Positions 8,989 through 17,327 of a DNA stretch of 64,000 nt are shown here, piece after piece; the first letter of the stretch is position 1; each line of letters begins with the position of its first letter. The notes under the pieces were generated by a model that saw only the letters and a program-made list of their open reading frames with translations, ran no database searches and was not told the DNA's origin. Source of the stretch: CADEED01 sp963842515 (GTDB taxonomy: Bacteria; Pseudomonadota; Gammaproteobacteria; Steroidobacterales; Steroidobacteraceae); NCBI GenBank assembly GCA_963842515.1, contig CAWJGO010000005.1, forward strand, positions 310,001 through 374,000. Reading direction: 5' to 3'. A program made the translations under genes and the position numbers.

Positions 8989-9930
8989 ATGCGTCATCTC
9001 ATCGCGTTGCTGGCTCTCCTGTTCGCGCAACTCGCGAGCGCGCAGCTTTCCGTGAAGAAACACGAATGGGTGGAGACGCCGCTTGCCAGCGTACCCCATG
9101 GCGAGATCGTGATGGCAGTCCACCAGAATTACCCCGGGAGCTGCGCGCATACGGTGTTCTCGGTCTACTGGAACATTCCGACAGGTCAGGAAATCACGGC
9201 AGAACAAGACGCGCGGCTGCTGCAGGAAAATATCATTCCGTTGATGAAGAGCAAGTGTCCGAAAATGCCGATCTGGGACTTGTCCCATTTCATCAAGGGC
9301 AAACCACTCTTCAATGATCATGGCGACGAAGTTGCGTTCACCGGCCGGCAGAACGTCGCTTATGAAGGCAGGTTCATCCAGGGGACAACCTCGCTCCGCG
9401 CGTCAGCGCCCTTCGGCTCCTATGACAATGCGGAGCGGGAGATTGGTCGCATCGCCAAGGGGGCGCAGATCGCCAAGCAAGTCCACGCGGACAATCGTGC
9501 TCGCGAAGCCGCGAACGAGACACAGCAGCGCGATGCCAAGTGCAAGGCAGAGACCCAAGGTGGCCAGCATCCCTGCGGGCTAAAGCTGGCCCAGCTCTAC
9601 GTGGAAACTGCGAACAAGGTGGTCGCCCATTGCAGAGGTCTGTTCGACCACGAGTGGTGCAATGTGGATGGCGGCCGGACCTACGTCCGGTGGGTGGGCG
9701 CGACGAAAGATTCCTGTGTCGCCCATCCGCAGGAAAAGGACACGCTGGTGTGCAAATTCACACTGGAATGGGATTGCCGGGTGCGAGACCAGCAGACCAA
9801 CGAGGCGGTCGAAAGTCCCGCCGTCAAGGCCGCGTTATGCGCAGGCTTCCCCAACGGCAGCATCCGAGCGGAGGCCCGGAAAATTCCCGGCGACTGGGAA
9901 ACAAGATACTTGCGGCCAGATGAGCGGTGA
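8989..9930 (+). CDS. Secreted protein of unknown function
   Basis: 313 residues. The ATG at 8989 gives a standard Sec signal peptide (MRHLIALLALLFAQLASAQ); a longer frame from 8905 would bury it. No known domain recognised. The mature protein is cysteine-containing throughout (for example SCAHTV, KSKCPKMPIWD, HPCGLKL, HEWCNVDGG), which suggests disulfides in the periplasm. It follows the cytochrome operon after 87 bases on the same strand and precedes the degenerate FtsI-like gene by 60 bases. Function unknown. Confidence 0.75.
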   Translation: MRHLIALLALLFAQLASAQLSVKKHEWVETPLASVPHGEIVMAVHQNYPGSCAHTVFSVYWNIPTGQEITAEQDARLLQENIIPLMKSKCPKMPIWDLSHFIKGKPLFNDHGDEVAFTGRQNVAYEGRFIQGTTSLRASAPFGSYDNAEREIGRIAKGAQIAKQVHADNRAREAANETQQRDAKCKAETQGGQHPCGLKLAQLYVETANKVVAHCRGLFDHEWCNVDGGRTYVRWVGATKDSCVAHPQEKDTLVCKFTLEWDCRVRDQQTNEAVESPAVKAALCAGFPNGSIRAEARKIPGDWETRYLRPDER

Positions 9931-9990
9931 GCTCGCGAAACCGGGAACTGCACGCTACGCTCGAGGCATGACTTCTGGAGTTCGCGCCCC

Positions 9991-11466
9991 ATGAAAAACA
10001 GGAAGATCTTTGCAGTATCCGCGGTGACGCTGGGCGTGTTGGCTGGCGCCGCCGTCTTCTGGTGGCAACCCCAGGAGCCGGGCCGTTCCGTGCACATCGA
10101 ACCCGCACGCGGCCAACTGCTCGACTTTCGTGGCACGGCGCTGACTGCGGCCGAAGTAGTTTGGCAACCCGCCGTGAACATGGAAGCCCTGAATGGCTAT
10201 CCCCGCTCGTCCGTGTCCCGATTCATCGCGGCGCTCGCGCGAGAGCTCGGCGTCGAGCGCGGGCGGATATCCAGCCTGGGCGACGAATACTGGAGCAGGG
10301 CGCGTGAGCGGCAGGTTCCGGTGCGCGTCACGGAATCACGCGCGCAGCAGATCAGGGTCTGGCTCAGCTCGAGCGAGTGGCGCGAATCTCCGCGGTTGAT
10401 CCGCTTCTTCGAGGTGCCTGGCCGGCTTTATCCGCACCGGGAAGCTGTCGCGGGCCTGGTCGGTTTCGTCAACCGCGATGGCCAGGGTCAGGAGGGCATG
10501 GAGCGTGAGCTCGACGGCATCCTGAAAGAAGGCCGGGATGCGCGGTTGTCGATCGACATCGACCTGCAGCGTGCGCTCGCAGACCGCATGCAACGCGCCA
10601 TCGATGCACACGATCTTCGCGAGGCCGGCGCGGTGGTCATCGAGCTGGATTCGCGCCGCATCGCCGCCATCCTCTCGCTGCCCAGTTTCGATCCGGCTAA
10701 CTACCAGCAGAGGTCGGGACCGCAGGTGAGGTTGAGGCCGGTCACCGACATCTTCCAGGCTGGGCCCTTGCTCCAGCCCTTCTTTCTGAACGAAGTTCTC
10801 GGCTCCGCCTTGGATGCAGCGCCGGAGCTTCGGGGCCGGTTCGTGCAGGCGGAGATCGGCGCTGGGATGCGCATGGTCTCCCGGCTCGGCTACGAAAGTG
10901 CCCGGCGAAGTCTCCTGCAGGCCGATCTCCTGTCGCCGTTGGATATCGGGTTTCCCGGAGCGTCGGTGACGCACGAACGTCGTTACGGCGCCAACGCCGA
11001 GATCGAGGGTGACCTGGGCAACGGCGCGGGGATCGCGCTCAACCTGGTGCGTTACTCGGCGTCACTCGCGACTCTCATCGATGCCCGCTCATCGCTGGTG
11101 CCGCGTCTTCACCAGGTGTCCGCAGCGCCGGAAAGGCCGTTGCGCACGCCGCAGCGTGACGCGCAGACGCAATTGCTGCGCGCGGCGCTGATCGAGCGTG
11201 CAAGGCTTCAGTCTGGAAACACAAGCGCCGACTTCGGTGGCATGTGGGCCAACTACCGGGATCTCGTGAAGGAAGGCGAGCCCGTACAACGCGCGGCGAT
11301 CGTGCTGTTCGCGCCGGCCGCGCAGCCGAGATACCTGCTGACGATGACCTTCGTGACACAGTCGGCAATTCCGGAGCGCGAACTGCTGAGCATCGGGAAG
11401 GACGCTCTCATGGAGGCGCTCCACTCCGGCGAAGTTGCCGATCCGCGTTTGGTTGCCAGCAACTGA
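9991..11466 (+). CDS. FtsI/PBP2-like protein lacking transpeptidase active-site motifs
   Basis: 491 residues with one N-terminal membrane helix (residues 6-25). The layout follows class B penicillin-binding proteins: a dimerisation-type segment ARGQLLDFRGTAL, the spacer GRLYPHREAVAGLVGFV, then SIDIDLQRALADRM and AGAVVIELDSRRIAAILSLP. Where FtsI has VTDVFEPGSTVKP, this protein reads VTDIFQAGPLLQP (residues 251-263), so the catalytic Ser is Pro259 and the Lys is Gln262. The KTGT motif before the final FAPAAQPRYLL strand is also absent. The frame is intact, so it is probably a non-catalytic paralogue of FtsI rather than a pseudogene. Whether it binds peptidoglycan or the divisome is unknown. It is not next to any cell-division gene. 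Confidence 0.75.
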   Translation: MKNRKIFAVSAVTLGVLAGAAVFWWQPQEPGRSVHIEPARGQLLDFRGTALTAAEVVWQPAVNMEALNGYPRSSVSRFIAALARELGVERGRISSLGDEYWSRARERQVPVRVTESRAQQIRVWLSSSEWRESPRLIRFFEVPGRLYPHREAVAGLVGFVNRDGQGQEGMERELDGILKEGRDARLSIDIDLQRALADRMQRAIDAHDLREAGAVVIELDSRRIAAILSLPSFDPANYQQRSGPQVRLRPVTDIFQAGPLLQPFFLNEVLGSALDAAPELRGRFVQAEIGAGMRMVSRLGYESARRSLLQADLLSPLDIGFPGASVTHERRYGANAEIEGDLGNGAGIALNLVRYSASLATLIDARSSLVPRLHQVSAAPERPLRTPQRDAQTQLLRAALIERARLQSGNTSADFGGMWANYRDLVKEGEPVQRAAIVLFAPAAQPRYLLTMTFVTQSAIPERELLSIGKDALMEALHSGEVADPRLVASN

Positions 11467-11508
11467 TCGACAGCGCTCGATACCGCATTGCAGTCGTTGC
11501 CGACCGCC

Positions 11509-11982
11509 ATGATTGCGTGGTTCATGACCAGGTTCAACAAGGTGCACAAGCGCTCGTCGCCGGACGCGAAGCGCAAGGCCGTCTTGCAACGCCGTGGACC
11601 GTTCGATTTCGTCTCGCCGTATATGGTTCTAGCCGCCACCCTGAGTTATTTCCTGTTCGTCGCCTTCAATTTCTACATCGCACAACATCCATTCCCGGGG
11701 TATGCCGGTCCCGTGTTAGGTGCGTTCGCCATGTACTGGTTGATGTATGTCAGGAAGACGGATCCGCTCCAGACACACGCGGACCGCATGGGCATGTTCC
11801 GTCTCCTGGTGAACACTTACGCGTGGGTGTGCATCCTCATCCCGATGTTCCTGTCGCTCGAATTTGCGCGAAAGCTGCTCGACCTGGAGACGTGGAGCCC
11901 ATTTGCGGGAACTGTGGGTTTCCTGATCCTCTCGTTTCTCAGTCTCCGAAGCGTGATCGGGCAGCCGCGCCACGCACACTGA
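11509..11982 (+). CDS. Hypothetical membrane protein, four predicted helices
   Basis: About 157 residues from the ATG at 11509; an in-frame TTG at 11488 and an ATG at 11524 are alternatives, and none has a strong ribosome-binding site. A basic N-terminus (RFNKVHKRSSPDAKRKAVLQ) precedes four hydrophobic segments: YMVLAATLSYFLFVAFNFYI, PVLGAFAMYWLMYV, LLVNTYAWVCILIPMFLSL and GTVGFLILSFLSL. No domain recognised. It lies 42 bases after the FtsI-like gene on the same strand and 39 bases before the frameshifted small gene. Confidence 0.6.
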   Translation: MIAWFMTRFNKVHKRSSPDAKRKAVLQRRGPFDFVSPYMVLAATLSYFLFVAFNFYIAQHPFPGYAGPVLGAFAMYWLMYVRKTDPLQTHADRMGMFRLLVNTYAWVCILIPMFLSLEFARKLLDLETWSPFAGTVGFLILSFLSLRSVIGQPRHAH

Positions 11983-12021
11983 TCGACTCGATCCCGACCA
12001 CGCAGCTTCGAAGGAGAAGAC

Positions 12022-12297
12022 ATGGCTGAAATGGAGACGAAGGCATCCCAGCCGGGAACTGGCAATCAGGGGTGTCAATCTGGGGATCGGCACCCTCATC
12101 ATCGCGCCCATCGTGACGATGTGTTCGGGGCGCGGCGAGGTGGGAAAAATCCAGAAGGACAGGGCTGAGCTCAAGCGGCAGCTCGGAGTGATCGACAAGA
12201 AGCTGACATGCTGGCGCCGAAGGACAGTGCTACAACGTCCCCGAGTGTCGAGGCGCCCACCGCGCCGGCGACTGCAGGTGCGGCGCCATCTGACTGA
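12022..12297 (+). pseudogene. Small TM/coiled-coil protein gene broken by two compensating frameshifts
   Basis: A good ribosome-binding site (AAGGAG) precedes the ATG at 12022, and the first 12 codons read MAEMETKASQPG. Coding character then jumps to another frame at about 12050-12059: LAIRGVNLGIGTLIIAPIVT (a membrane helix), then a helical segment GEVGKIQKDRAELKRQL and GVIDKKL. At about 12205 it returns to the first frame (MLAPKDSATT ... ATAGAAPSD, then TGA at 12295). The first frame alone hits a TGA between the two points. The original product was probably a roughly 90-residue protein with one membrane helix, a coiled coil and an Ala/Pro tail. Decay and sequencing error are both possible. 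Confidence 0.65.
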
Positions 12298-12361
12298 CGA
12301 AACCGCCATTTCGCAGCGCTTGGTTGCGAACCGCGCAGCGCTCGCCTTGTCTCAAGGTGAC

Positions 12362-15208
12362 ATGACGAAAGTCCGTTTTATAGACAAAAGTATGAAGACG
12401 GGAGCTCCTGAGCGCCTGTTTGGTATCGTTGGTGCTGTGCATGGCACCAATTCCGATCGCTTTCCTGCCAGGCGGCACCGTTCATTTGGTGGCGCGCCGC
12501 GCGCCTGCATCGTGGCGACTCTGCTGTGCGGCGCTTCGCTCGCCAGCGGGGCTCCTGTAGAAGGTTCAGCCCAATTCTTCGACCAATACTGCGGTGAGTG
12601 TCACTACGAAGATCAGAGTGGTGGTCTGGACCTCAGCGTTCTGAAATTCGAGCCGGGCAATTGGGAGAACCTTGCGACCTGGGTCAGAGTGTTCGATCGT
12701 GTCGCTGCCGGCGAAATGCCGCCGAAAAAGAAAAAAGAACGCCCCGCGCCGGCGGACCTCGCTACGTTCACCCACGGCGTTTCCTCTTCGCTCACCGCCT
12801 TCGAGAAGGAAGTCACGGCGCGGGACGGCCGCGCAGTCCAGCGCCGGCTGAACCGTTACGAGTACGAAAACGCTCTTCGCGATCTCCTGAACGTCCCGTG
12901 GGCGCAGGTGAAAGACAAGCTGCCGCTCGACGGAGAAGGGCATCGATTCAACAAGAGTGGCGAGGCGCTCGATGTGTCGTTCGTGCAGATGGAGCGCTAC
13001 CTCACCGCGGCGGACTATGCGATGCGCCAGGCGATGTCGGCGGCATTCGAACGGCCTCCGAAAACAGTGCGCAAGATTTACGCGCGCGACGCCATCGGGC
13101 AGCGCTATCGGCCCAGCGAGAATGGCACGCTATCAGATAGGCTGATGTTCCCCGTGCTCGACTCTCACGCGCAGCCCGAGGTACGCGCCGGACGCGCACC
13201 CAATTCCAGCCCGGAGACGCGCGAGCGCGAGGCCGTCGGCAAGGTTTCCAGCATCTTCAGCGATGCCGGTGGTTACGGCTGGGGCTTCAACGCACCAGTC
13301 GCCGGGCGCTACAACATCAAATTGAAGGGTTACTCAGTCTGGGTGAGCGGCGGCGGAATCGGACGCTGGTTTTACACGGGCCAGGGTGCTGAGAAGGCGC
13401 CAACCTACTGGCTGCCTGTCTGGCACAGGCCCAACGCGGATGAAATCTGGCCCGGCCGTAACAACGAGCCCATTGGAATTTACGCTCAGAGCCCGGGGCA
13501 GACGCGCGCCGTCGGTGCCATCGACTTCACGCCGGAGCCGTCGGTGGGGGAGATCGAGGTGCAACTTGCGGGCGGCGAAAGCATCCGCACAGACGCGATG
13601 CGGCTCTTCCGCACGCGCGTGAACGGCTCCGACGAGCAGTACGTCAATCCGCTCGCTACGAAGGAGGGCATGCCCGGCTACGCCGTGCAATGGCTCGAAG
13701 TCACGGGACCGCTGGAAGATGCTCACGCCCCGCGCGGATATCAACTGCTGTTCGGCGACTTGCCGATGCGGCGGCTCGGCGAGGGCGAGAAAGGCGGTGT
13801 GCCACTGGAGACGGTGGCGCCAAGCACCAGTCCGCCAGTCGGTGGTGCAGCTTTCCCCGGTGGGCCAGGCGGATTCCAGCGCAGCCCCATAAAGAACGTA
13901 ACGGTCGAAGTGACTTCCAGGAATCCGCAACGGGACGCCGAGCGGCTGTTACGTCGATTCGTCGAGACTGCATACCGGCGGCCCATCCAGAAATCGGAAG
14001 TGCAACGCTTCCTCGGGCTGTTTCAGCGAGAGTTGGAGCTCGGCTCCGGCTTCGCTCGCTCGATGCTCACCGCGTACACCGGCGTGCTGGTCTCGCCGGG
14101 CTTCGTGTTCGTCGAGGAGCGGCCGGGCAAGCTCGACGACTGGGCTCTCGCCACGCGCCTGTCGCTTTTCCTCTGGAACTCCACACCTGACGCAGCGCTG
14201 CGCGCCCGCGCGCACAAAGGTGAACTGCACAAGCCCGCGGTGTTGCGAGCGGAGACCGAGCGGCTGCTCAACGATCCGAGGTCACGCCGCTTCGTGGACG
14301 CGTTCACCGACTACTGGCTCGACCTGCGCAAGATCGACGACACCTCGCCTTCTGCGACTATCTACAACGATTACGAGCTGGACGAGCCGCTCAAGCTCGC
14401 CGCGCTGGACGAGACCCAGTTGTTCTTCACCGAGCTGCTGCGCGCGGATCTGCCGGCGCGAAACATCATTGCCTCGGATTTCACGTATCTGAACGAGCGT
14501 CTCGCCAACCACTACGGCATTACTGGCGTGGTCGGCGCGAAGATGCGTCGCGTCGCGCTCCCGCCCGGCAGTGAGCGCGGCGGCATGATGACCATGGCCA
14601 GCGTGCTGAAGCTGACTGCCAACGGCACTACCACCTCGCCGGTGCTGCGCGGCCACTGGATCACCGAGCGGATACTCGGCATCGAGACTCGCCCGCCGCC
14701 GCCGAATGTGAAGGCCGTCGATCCGGACATCCGCGGCGCGGTGACCATCCGCCAGCAGCTCGCCAAGCACCGCGACAACCCGAGTTGCGCGTCGTGTCAT
14801 GTGAAGATGGATCCGCCGGGCTTCGCGCTCGAAAGCTTCGACGTGATGGGAGCGCGCCGAGACCGATACCGCGCAGTCGCTGAGAACGTGAAGCCCGAGC
14901 CCGGCTACGGCCTGAATGGTCAGGCATTCGCCTTTCACTACGGGCTACCCGTGGACTCCACCGGTGAGTTAGCCGACGGCCGCACCTTCCGCGATATAAA
15001 AGAGTTCAAGCGCTTGCTGCTCGGCGACGAGGTGGCCGTCGCGCGCAACCTCGCCAAGCAGTTGGTGGTCTTCTCCACGGGAGCGCCGGTGCGTTTCTCC
15101 GACCGCGGGGAGCTCGAGCAGATTTTGCAGCGTGCGAGCACGCGCCAGTACGGCGTGCGCACCCTGGTTGAGGAAATAGTCCGCAGCGAGTTGTTCCAAA
15201 CCAAATGA
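12362..15208 (+). CDS. DUF1592-family surface haem protein (DUF1587/1592/1588/1585 architecture)
   Basis: About 948 residues if the ATG at 12362 is used; an ATG at 12392 or GTG at 12437 would put the signal peptide (ACIVATLLCGASLASGAP) closer to the N-terminus and may be the true start. The N-terminal haem motif is C77-GE-C80-H81, followed by the PPKKKKERPAP linker. The middle holds DUF1587/DUF1592 segments (QRRLNRYEYENALRDLL; LSLFLWNSTPDAALRA). The C-terminal DUF1588/1585 part has a second CxxCH (C809, C812, H813) followed by VKMDPPGFALESFD. Families of this type come paired with DUF1552 proteins, as here through an ATGA overlap. Probably periplasmic or surface-exposed; substrate unknown. 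Confidence 0.88.
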   Translation: MTKVRFIDKSMKTGAPERLFGIVGAVHGTNSDRFPARRHRSFGGAPRACIVATLLCGASLASGAPVEGSAQFFDQYCGECHYEDQSGGLDLSVLKFEPGNWENLATWVRVFDRVAAGEMPPKKKKERPAPADLATFTHGVSSSLTAFEKEVTARDGRAVQRRLNRYEYENALRDLLNVPWAQVKDKLPLDGEGHRFNKSGEALDVSFVQMERYLTAADYAMRQAMSAAFERPPKTVRKIYARDAIGQRYRPSENGTLSDRLMFPVLDSHAQPEVRAGRAPNSSPETREREAVGKVSSIFSDAGGYGWGFNAPVAGRYNIKLKGYSVWVSGGGIGRWFYTGQGAEKAPTYWLPVWHRPNADEIWPGRNNEPIGIYAQSPGQTRAVGAIDFTPEPSVGEIEVQLAGGESIRTDAMRLFRTRVNGSDEQYVNPLATKEGMPGYAVQWLEVTGPLEDAHAPRGYQLLFGDLPMRRLGEGEKGGVPLETVAPSTSPPVGGAAFPGGPGGFQRSPIKNVTVEVTSRNPQRDAERLLRRFVETAYRRPIQKSEVQRFLGLFQRELELGSGFARSMLTAYTGVLVSPGFVFVEERPGKLDDWALATRLSLFLWNSTPDAALRARAHKGELHKPAVLRAETERLLNDPRSRRFVDAFTDYWLDLRKIDDTSPSATIYNDYELDEPLKLAALDETQLFFTELLRADLPARNIIASDFTYLNERLANHYGITGVVGAKMRRVALPPGSERGGMMTMASVLKLTANGTTTSPVLRGHWITERILGIETRPPPPNVKAVDPDIRGAVTIRQQLAKHRDNPSCASCHVKMDPPGFALESFDVMGARRDRYRAVAENVKPEPGYGLNGQAFAFHYGLPVDSTGELADGRTFRDIKEFKRLLLGDEVAVARNLAKQLVVFSTGAPVRFSDRGELEQILQRASTRQYGVRTLVEEIVRSELFQTK
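12365..12391. promoter_or_regulatory. Candidate operator: AT-rich direct repeat upstream of the DUF1592 gene
   Basis: Two near-identical octamers, ACGAAAGT (12365-12372) and ACAAAAGT (12384-12391), lie 19 bases apart, with the AT-rich TTTTATAG between them and a partial dyad GTC-N9-GAC (12371-12385). This stands out in a GC-rich region. It is compatible with a regulator site or promoter, which would mean the DUF1592 coding sequence starts downstream of it. No regulator is assigned. Confidence 0.3.
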
Positions 15209-16536
15209 ACAAGAAATTTCCCGCTCCCTTCATCACCACGCGTCAGGCCATCTCGCGCCGGCGCTTTCTCGAAGGCGTTGGCGTCGCGATGTCGCTGCCG
15301 TTGCTCGAGGCGATGCAGCCGAGTTTCGCGCGCGCCGCGCCGGCGTCGCCGCTCGCGCCCAATGCCACGCCGCGCCGCATGCTTGGCATCTGTAACAACC
15401 TGGGCGTGCGGCCCGACCTGTTTTTCCCGACCGGCGCGGGTCGCGAATACGTGGCTTCGCCCTATCTCAAACTGCTGGAGGCGCACCGCAACGACTTCAC
15501 AGTGCTCAGCGGCGTCTCGCATCCGAACGTGGATGGCGGCCACCCGTCCGACATCAGCTTCCTGACGGCCGCACCACATCCGGCGAGCAGCTCGTTCCGC
15601 AATACCATTTCGCTCGACCAGCACATCGCTGAACGTCTCGGCACCCTCACGCGGTTCCCCTCGCTCACGCTCGCCGTCAATGGCGCGGCCCGCAGTCTTT
15701 CGTGGACTGGCACCGGCGTCGCTATCCCGCCTGAAGAGCGCGCGTCCGACGTTTTCAACCAGCTTTTCCTGCAGGGCACGCCCGAGCAGGTCGAGGCTCA
15801 GGTGCACCGGCTCGACACGGGACGTAGCATCCTCGACGCCGTCGCGGACCAGTCGAAAGACCTTCAACGCAAGGTCGGCGCGCGCGACCGCACCCGTCTC
15901 GAGCAGTACTTCACGAGTGTCCGCGACCTCGAGCACCGCCTGCAGGAGTCGCGCGAGTGGGAACGCAAACCCAAACCGGTAGTGAGCCATCCCGCGCCGG
16001 GCGAATTCGCCAGCGGGGCGCAATACATGGACAAGCTGAAAGCCATGTATGACCTGGCGCGGCTGTCGTTCGAGACCGATTCGACTCGCGCCATCACCCT
16101 CATGTTGAACAGCGTCGGCACGCCGGTGATCAACATTGATGGCGAGACCATCACCGACAGCTATCACAACCTCTCTCACCACGGAAAGACGGAGGAGAAG
16201 CTCACGCAGCTCAAGGTGCTGGACGAATGGCAGATGAAACTGCTCGCGAATCTGTTCAGTGATTTGAAAGCCGTGAGCGAGGGCGGGGAGACGCTGCTCG
16301 ATCGAACAATGATCCTGTACGGCTCCAACCTGGGTGACGCCAACGCGCATTCGACGACCAACCTGCCCACGCTGTTTGCCGGCGGCGGATTCCGTCATGG
16401 TCAGCATCTCGCCTTCGACAGTGCGCAAAATTACCCGTTGCCGAATCTTTTCGTTTCGATGCTGCAGCGCATGGGTTTGGAGGAGGACAAGTTTGCCTCG
16501 TCGACCAGCGCGATGCGTGGCCTCGAGATGACATGA
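15205..16536 (+). CDS. DUF1552 protein, Tat-exported
   Basis: 443 residues. The twin-arginine signal is AISRRRFLEGVGVAMSLPLL (residues 16-35). The body matches DUF1552: RRMLGICNNLGVRPDLFFP, then GVSHPNVDGGHPSDISFLT, HNLSHHGKTEEKL and YGSNLGDANAH. It starts inside the stop of the DUF1592 gene (ATGA at 15205) and its own stop overlaps the next start (ATGA at 16533). DUF1552 proteins resemble DUF1501 in export route and in pairing with a multi-haem partner, but no activity is established that I know of. Confidence 0.9.
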   Translation: MNKKFPAPFITTRQAISRRRFLEGVGVAMSLPLLEAMQPSFARAAPASPLAPNATPRRMLGICNNLGVRPDLFFPTGAGREYVASPYLKLLEAHRNDFTVLSGVSHPNVDGGHPSDISFLTAAPHPASSSFRNTISLDQHIAERLGTLTRFPSLTLAVNGAARSLSWTGTGVAIPPEERASDVFNQLFLQGTPEQVEAQVHRLDTGRSILDAVADQSKDLQRKVGARDRTRLEQYFTSVRDLEHRLQESREWERKPKPVVSHPAPGEFASGAQYMDKLKAMYDLARLSFETDSTRAITLMLNSVGTPVINIDGETITDSYHNLSHHGKTEEKLTQLKVLDEWQMKLLANLFSDLKAVSEGGETLLDRTMILYGSNLGDANAHSTTNLPTLFAGGGFRHGQHLAFDSAQNYPLPNLFVSMLQRMGLEEDKFASSTSAMRGLEMT

Positions 16537-17081
16537 AGCGACGCTTCGCGATACCGTTTCTGGCTTTGCTAGGTGCTGCTTCCGCTGGTCGTGCGGCGGA
16601 GATCGTGATCGACTTCGAGCAGGCCGAGATCGGCAAACCCACGCCCACCTGGACTGAGAAAGGCGTGGTCTTCAAACTTGCCGCGGCGCCCACCCAGAGC
16701 AAGGCGACGGGCCGAATCATGTTTTTCCCGCACATCGCGACGAATCGCAAAGGCATCCTGAATGCCATGGCAACCGAACAGGCCATCCCGATGCAGGCAA
16801 CGTTTCCAAAGGGCGCGTCGCGCGTCACGCTGGTCCTTTGGGGCTCGACCGGGTGCCCGGCATTGCTCGAGGCGCTCGACAAGCATGGCAAGGTTGTCGA
16901 CAAGGCGTCGGTCACCGCCGTGCCCGGCCGCAAGGCCCCAGCCGATCCGATCCCGTTTCTCGAGCTGACCGTGAAAGCGCCCGAAGCATCGGCAATAGCG
17001 GCCATCCGATTGAGCGGACCGCGCAACGGCGAGTTCCTCGCGGCGGATGAAATCCGCTTCACGACCACTGGCGCGAAGTGA
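16533..17081 (+). CDS. Secreted protein of unknown function, third gene of the DUF1592/DUF1552 operon
   Basis: 182 residues with a Sec signal peptide (IPFLALLGAASAGRAAE). The mature part looks like an all-beta carbohydrate-binding-like fold: VIDFEQAEIGKPTPTW near the start, SRVTLVLWGSTGCPALLEAL in the middle and a final AIRLSGPRNGEFLAADEIRF strand pair. No family assigned with confidence. The ATGA overlap with the DUF1552 gene shows it belongs to that operon and probably acts with those exported proteins. Confidence 0.75.
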   Translation: MKRRFAIPFLALLGAASAGRAAEIVIDFEQAEIGKPTPTWTEKGVVFKLAAAPTQSKATGRIMFFPHIATNRKGILNAMATEQAIPMQATFPKGASRVTLVLWGSTGCPALLEALDKHGKVVDKASVTAVPGRKAPADPIPFLELTVKAPEASAIAAIRLSGPRNGEFLAADEIRFTTTGAK

Positions 17082-17327
17082 TTTGACCGGAGCCGATTTT
17101 CAGGCCTCGGCCGCCGAAGAGTACTCCTGATGCGCGCCGACCTCTGCGCCCGCTGCGGCCGTTCGTAGTTGTCGCGCTCGTTCTAAATCGCGTCGAGCAA
17201 TGTCGGAATCGTCGGCTAGCGATCATGCGCCGGCAGGCGTAGCGTCGCTCGGTGGTTGTCATCGACGCGTGGGGTTGCGGCTGCGCGGCAAGAATAGATT
17301 GCTCGTCGAACTTGCGGAGCTACCCTC

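Noticed and set aside
9991..11466. Functional penicillin-binding protein (ftsI)
   Set aside because: The SxxK serine and lysine and the KTG motif are all absent, so catalytic annotation would be misleading.
12113..12361. N-terminal extension of the DUF1592 gene back to 12113
   Set aside because: The extension reads through the frameshifted small gene in the frame of its middle part; the exported DUF1592 protein should begin near its signal peptide.
14938..16428. 496-residue minus-strand open frame opposite the DUF1552 gene
   Set aside because: Antisense shadow; the plus strand holds a coupled, recognisable Tat-exported DUF1552 gene over the same bases.
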